Assembly: GCA_963932465.1 (NCBI GenBank)
Contig: OZ010795.1
Span: 471,872,806-471,936,805, forward strand
From: Maratus speciosus
Lineage: Eukaryota > Arthropoda > Arachnida > Araneae > Salticidae
Direction: 5' to 3'
Length of the DNA stretch: 64,000 bases
Part shown: positions 59,461 to 64,000 of the stretch, piece by piece
How the letters are laid out: every line of letters begins with the position of its first letter
Position numbering within the stretch: the stretch's first letter is position 1
Translations under genes and position numbers: made by a program
Notes under the pieces: generated by a model
Databases searched by the model: none
What the model saw: the letters and a program-made list of their open reading frames with translations, nothing else
What the model was told of the DNA's origin: nothing

Positions 59461-59989
59461 CAGGGGGTTTAATGTTATATTATAACAGTTTAATTTAGAC
59501 TATTTTTAACAAATCATACATCCAATTGAAGGTAAACTAACCTAGTTTTTATTACAATTGTTCAATAGGTGCACCTTTTAGTTATCCGGCATACACCCAA
59601 CCTAAAGTCCAATTCTTCCCAAACTTCGGTTAACAAGTCCGGAGTAATGATAGCAATAGTCTCTTCCATTCTGTGTCTCAACTCTAGAAAATCATTAGGT
59701 AGTGGCTTAATGTAAACACGATCTTTTATAAAACCTCAAAGGAGAAAATCGCATGGTTCTAACGACATTTAAATCTTCAGCCCAGCAATAACGCTTTACT
59801 CTCAAAGTTCTCCACTTTGCGTATGTGGCACTGCATGCGAATAAATAACATACCCGTACTCGTGCATGCGCTTATCTAAAACTGTTTGTTTCAGTTACTC
59901 TTTATTTGTGACCTTGAACCAACACTCTACAACGCCTACAGCTGATACTATTAAAATTTATAATTGGTCCATTTTTTATGGACACCCTG
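59461..59989 (-). mobile_element. Internally deleted mariner/IS630-like element
   Basis: TA|CAGGGGGTTTAATG at the left and GGACACCCTG|TA at the right. It carries the C-terminal transposase relic 59562-59755. Confidence 0.75.
59562..59755 (-). pseudogene. Mariner/IS630-type transposase C-terminus, decayed
   Basis: The minus strand encodes CDFLL-stop-GFIKDRVY followed by KPLPNDFLELRHRMEETIA and LTEVWEELDFRLGVCR, ending at 59562. This follows the end of IS630/mariner-type DDE proteins (DFFLWG, K..VY..PLP, L..VW.EL..R...C). The in-frame TGA at 59736-59738 sits where Trp is expected in DFFLWG. The upstream catalytic region is lost or out of frame. Confidence 0.75.
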
Positions 59990-60790
59990 TATAAAGTAAC
60001 AAGATAACCAATCAATTGTACAAAGTCTAATTTTTCTCAATTAGGAGTGATTGGATGAGTTTCTGATGAAGAGGAAGTTCTTATCTCGTTTGTCGCACAT
60101 GTTGAAAGGATAAAATATTGGAATTTTTTAGTACCAGGTAAATCTGTGCCACGTGCTGTTCAGTTATAACCCCCTGAGGGGCGGTGGGATATATTTTATC
60201 CCACCTACGACTAATGAAGATTTGCAACAGAAAAATTTTGTTAAATTTTACTTTTCTAACTTTGGTGGAAAAAAAATCGTAAAATTGCTTTTCCATTTTA
60301 TGCAATACATTTTTTTGGAGATTCCGGTGAGAATTCAACATTACAGAAATACAATTACTTGCCCCTTAAAGGGTTAATGTATTCGGATTGGGTTACATAG
60401 GAAAATTCCATTGTCTCAGATAAGTTTAGCTTTAACCTCTCATACAGTTGAAATAGTCATAATTCGATCCCGATGTTTTAGATACCTTTGTAGGCTTGTT
60501 CCTGCTGTCCCCTTTATCTATTCCTCGCATTCGGTCACAAGGTTCCGTACGAAATGTTGTAGCAGAAAAATGTCGTACTGCTTCAATTCAAAAATCGCTA
60601 TTGTGACAGCAAGTATTTGTTTGGTTTTTTGTACCGTGCTGAACTTTACTATTTTTAAGATAGCTGTATTGTAGGGCTGCCAGATTTATCCCTTAAAAAA
60701 CGGGAGATTTTTATTGACACAAGTTTTTTTTTTTTTTTTTTTATCGAACTACCGTCATTTTCCTCTTCCTTACTGGACTACATTGAAAGC
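59990..60790. other. Spacer with possible decayed TTAA MITE
   Basis: TTATAACCCCCTGAGGGGC (60164) and, inverted, TTAACCCTTTAAGGGGC (ends 60377) may bound a ~205-bp element. A long T-run lies at about 60725-60742. No gene. Confidence 0.35.
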
Positions 60791-60792
60791 AC

Positions 60793-62997
60793 CAGTCGTG
60801 AAAAAAAAAGTAAATACCCCCTACTAACTCATCAACAAATTGTCGTAGAAGAAAGTTACTGGTACCGAATGATTGGAAATAAAGTCTACTTTTAAATGAT
60901 CTATATAAAATTTGCTTAGGGGGCCATCTACATATTAAAACGAACCTAAACTTCATTTTTAGGGTTTCGTTCATCTGACGAAACCCTGTTCGTCTCGCTC
61001 CTCTTTCTGTCTGTCCGTCACAGAGCCCGTTCTCAGAAACTATACGTTGGAGACTTGAAAATTTGCATACTTATAGCTGAACATCTCACATCAAACGACA
61101 AATCCTAAAATTTTGAAAATGTCTTATATTTAACCGTCTGGGCTCCAACTTGTGTATTTTAATCTTTTTCTTCTAACTGATCCCCTAATTAAGTTGAAGA
61201 CTTAAAACTTTGCATACTTATAGTTGAACACATCACATCAAACGACAAATCATAAAATTTTGAAAAAGTCTAACTCTCTGGGCTCTAATTTGGGTATTTT
61301 AATCTTTTTGTTCTAACTGAGCCCCAATTAAGTTTAAGACTTGAAATTTTGCATACTTATAGCTGAACACCTCACATCAAACGACAAATCGTAAAATTTT
61401 GAAAAGGTCTTATATTTAACTCTCTGGGCTCCAACTTGTGTATTTTAATCTTTTGTTCTAACTGAGGCTATAACTAAGTTTAAAACTTAATTTTGCATAC
61501 TTATAGCTGAACAACTTGCATCAAACGACAAATCATAAAATTTTGAAAAGGTCTTATATTTAACTCTCTGGGCTCTAACTTGTGTATTTTAAGCTTTTTT
61601 TTTCGAACTGAGCCCCTATTTAAGTTGAAGACTTGAAATTTTGCATACATGTAGCAGAACACTTGCAATCACACGAAAAATCATAAAATTTTCAAAAAGT
61701 CTTATATTATTTACCCACCGGGCTCTAACTTGTGTATTTTAAGCAATTTTTCTAACCTCCCCCCATTGCACCCGGTGGGTAGTTTTCTAACTTTTGCCGG
61801 CACCACTTTGACCACTCTTTCATATTATGCACATAGCCTTACATATTTCAGTTCCACTTTTTACCGCCAGGTGGCGTCTACCTATCTCGGGTGCTATAGA
61901 CCCGATCCCCTCGGCTAATATACCTACGGATAGGTTGTAAAACGGAGTTTCGTTCGGATAGAGGTTTGTGTAGAATAGAGTGCGTCCCCTGGTTGCGAAA
62001 TGTGGAACTAACAGATTTCGCAAAAGGATAAAGTGTTTTGAAAGGAATATTAAACGAAACCCTCTGTGCGATCTGTGATCACACTTACCCACTTGTTTTT
62101 CAATGGCAATACCCACTTTTAACAAGATATTTCAAATCTTCGGTTCAAACTATGCCTAGACACCAAATTTCAAGTCATTTGAATGATAAGTTTTTAAATT
62201 ATAAGCATTCAAAATTTAGTGCTTCTAATGTTAAATTACATTTTCATATTTTTATTATCTTTTGAAATGCTATCCTACTCCTAATATACTATTTTTTTGA
62301 GTAGCAATAATACTAAAATACCCAAACATAAATACGTTGAATTTGCAATTTTTTTATAATTTTATGATATGAATTATGAAATTAATATTCGAAAAAATTA
62401 TGAAGCGCAACCTACAATTTTTTTTATGGATTTAGATTTATTAATTCCTGCTTTATGTAAATCCAAAATGTCACATTTTTCTTCCAAGTAGTTTTTAAAC
62501 CATGCTTAAAAAATGGCAAAATGATGGTTTAAGGGGGGCCATGTGTAATAGAAGTGACTAGATATTTTGAAATTTCTTACGCTATCCTGTAATCTAGCAG
62601 TCTACAATGACTGCTGGAGTGGCGCTTAAGATGCCTTGATCAAGAAATAAGATGCCTCTGTCGCTCAACAATCGAGTACCGAACTTCAATTTGGATACAG
62701 CCCCTAAAATACGCTCGTTTTAAAATAATTAATTTCTCGGAAACTTATCGTACCAATTGCATAGAAATTTGCTTTTAGGCTAAATGAAGGATGTAGAGTT
62801 CATTTATGTTGTCAGAATTGTGTACTGCTATTGAAAAAAAGTTATGGTTCGTTTTAATATGTAGATGGCTGCCTAAGCAAATTTTATATGCATCATTTAA
62901 AAGTAACTTTATTACTAATCGTGTGGTAGCAGTAACTTTATTCTACGATTATTTTTTGAAGAGTTAGTAGGGGGTGTTTACTTTTTTTTCACTACTG
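60793..62997 (-). mobile_element. Long-TIR Tc1/mariner-like element, interrupted
   Basis: CAGTCGTGA, A-run, GTAAATACCCCCTACTAACT to TAGTAGGGGGTGTTTAC..CACTACTG. Removing the insert 60961-62063 leaves ~1.1 kb, collinear in reverse with 15896-16962. No transposase. Confidence 0.75.
60961..62063 (+). mobile_element. TIR element carrying five ~143-bp tandem units
   Basis: Left end AGGGTTTCGT-TCATCTG-ACGAAACCCT is itself a hairpin. The right end AACGAAACCCT mirrors it. CTGTCTGTCCGTCACAGAG follows the hairpin. TTTGCATACTTATAGC marks units at about 61065, 61210, 61350, 61491 and 61638. About 320 bp of unique sequence follow the array. Confidence 0.75.
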
Positions 62998-63590
62998 CAC
63001 TGTACATATGTCTTCTTTAAAGATTTTCTTTAAAAATTAATCTTAATTAAACGTTATTTTCCAACTGCATTAGTATCTTATTATTCTGTTTAATTTTGCA
63101 GTCATATTTTTGTGGTAAAAAATACATGAAAAGGGAAAATTTTAAAGCAAAGCAAATTGCAAAAGTAAACTGATAAAAATATTTGAAATAAATCAGTTAT
63201 ATAAAAAAAAAAATCACCTCTGAAGAAATTGTCGTACGGAAAGACATATAAGCATGCAACGTACGATAAGACCGACAAATGTACAACTTGCAGGGGAAAC
63301 ATACAACGGAGCTGCACAACCATCTGAAAAATAGTAAAGTTTCTTCACTTCGCCAAATTTTGATTTTAAAAACTGGTTTTTTTCCCCTCAAATGTGTATA
63401 CAGTACTGTATTATATTCATACCGTGATTATGACAAAACTATAATGCTTAATTTCGTTAGCCTGTTTATAATACGAATATACTAAAATGGATGCATAGTG
63501 GTCTGAGGTTTTTTCGAATGGTATGACTACACTTCGTCGTAGTGTGTATGTATATGTATTGTATGTGTGCACGTATGCAATAATTTTCTA
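62998..63590. other. Unassigned spacer
   Basis: Overlapping short frames on both strands near 63100-63480 have no coding support. Confidence 0.4.
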
Positions 63591-63596
63591 AAAAGC

Positions 63597-63655
63597 CACA
63601 AACTGCTGCAATAATTTAAAATTACAAACTGCTGCAATAATTTAAAATTACAAAC
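63597..63655. repeat. Short tandem duplication
   Basis: ACAAACTGCTGCAATAATTT followed by AAAATT occurs twice in a row, with a partial third. Confidence 0.7.
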
Positions 63656-63697
63656 GATTTATAATTACACTAAATATCTAACAATTTATAGAAAGTA

Positions 63698-64000
63698 TCT
63701 CTATTCTAAAAAAAAAGTAACAATCGCTGCCGCCGGTTTTGAATGTTTTGTGACCAGTGGTCTTTCTCCGTTAATACTAAGAAAAATAATGCATACAAAA
63801 TTATGAAAATCGGTGGTATTATAGAGAAATGTTTGATAAACACGTTGATGCAGACATTTTTCAAATCTAAGAATTATTTTAAGAGATATTTAATGCTAAA
63901 GTTGGACAAAATCGTTCAAGTAAAAAAGTTTTATAGGAGCAAAAACTATACATGGGAATTTAACCATTTTTAGATCATTTTATACGTTATAAGTTCCCGG
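63698..64000 (+). mobile_element. Helitron family A, 5' part, cut by window end
   Basis: A|TCTCTATTCTAAAAAAAAAG, then GCTGCCGCCGGTTTTGAATG and the next 250 bp match 49502-49830 closely. It continues past the window. Confidence 0.75.

Noticed and set aside
63102..63485. Cluster of overlapping short frames near the right end
   Set aside because: Frames on both strands overlap in AT-rich sequence without conserved motif or splice signals.

Overview
The window reads as AT-rich nuclear DNA of an animal, most likely an arthropod. The reasons are long introns with metazoan-type splice sites, BED-type and ZMYM-like hAT transposase remnants, mariner/IS630-type DDE remnants, Helitrons, piggyBac-like TTAA elements and tRNA-derived SINE-like repeats. 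The species cannot be named from the sequence. There is no operon structure, no rRNA and no convincing functional tRNA gene. Most short open reading frames are chance or repeat-derived.

Only one host-gene candidate stands out, on the + strand. A cysteine-rich internal exon (24519-24752, phase 1 on both sides) is followed 13.4 kb downstream by a long terminal exon (38138-39543, phase-1 acceptor, TGA stop, AATAAA 236 nt later). The phases match, so the two may splice directly. The last exon encodes a Ser/Thr-rich, probably disordered region with three imperfect copies of an RTES...DLP motif. I do not recognise the family, and the 5' part of the gene is not visible.

Everything else that I can interpret is transposable-element debris, often nested, with many insertion junctions readable to the base. 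(1) 0-2.4 kb: a GTCA-rich MITE, a ~305-bp tandem array, and MITEs M2 and M4. (2) 6.3-7.9 kb: a three-level nest in which MITE M1 contains a 3-bp-TSD element, which contains a hAT with TSD GGCATCAC. (3) 8.7-17 kb: mariner-like long-TIR elements, two giant palindromes (1.5 and 1.1 kb) and an inverted Helitron 5' end. (4) 17-23.5 kb: SINE-like and TTAA-bounded elements. (5) 23.6-30.2 kb: a repeated block ending beside the cysteine exon, a hAT-inside-hAT nest with both TSDs readable, and a palindrome. (6) 32-38 kb: GGTACTACTT MITEs, tandem arrays and a complete non-autonomous Helitron. (7) 40-46.5 kb: a 6.2-kb decayed hAT carrying a second BED-finger hAT, which carries a TTAA MITE. (8) 47-53.5 kb: a split M1 copy filled with SINE-like units, an M2 copy broken by a Helitron, and paired hairpins. 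(9) 55-64 kb: a 1.25-kb TIR element, ~142-bp tandem arrays, a foldback, a mariner relic, another long-TIR element interrupted by a minisatellite-bearing element, and a Helitron 5' end running off the window.

The layers give a relative history: outer elements (M1, M2, the large hAT) are older, and Helitrons, TTAA MITEs and small hATs arrived later. The intergenic stretches not listed showed nothing I could name.
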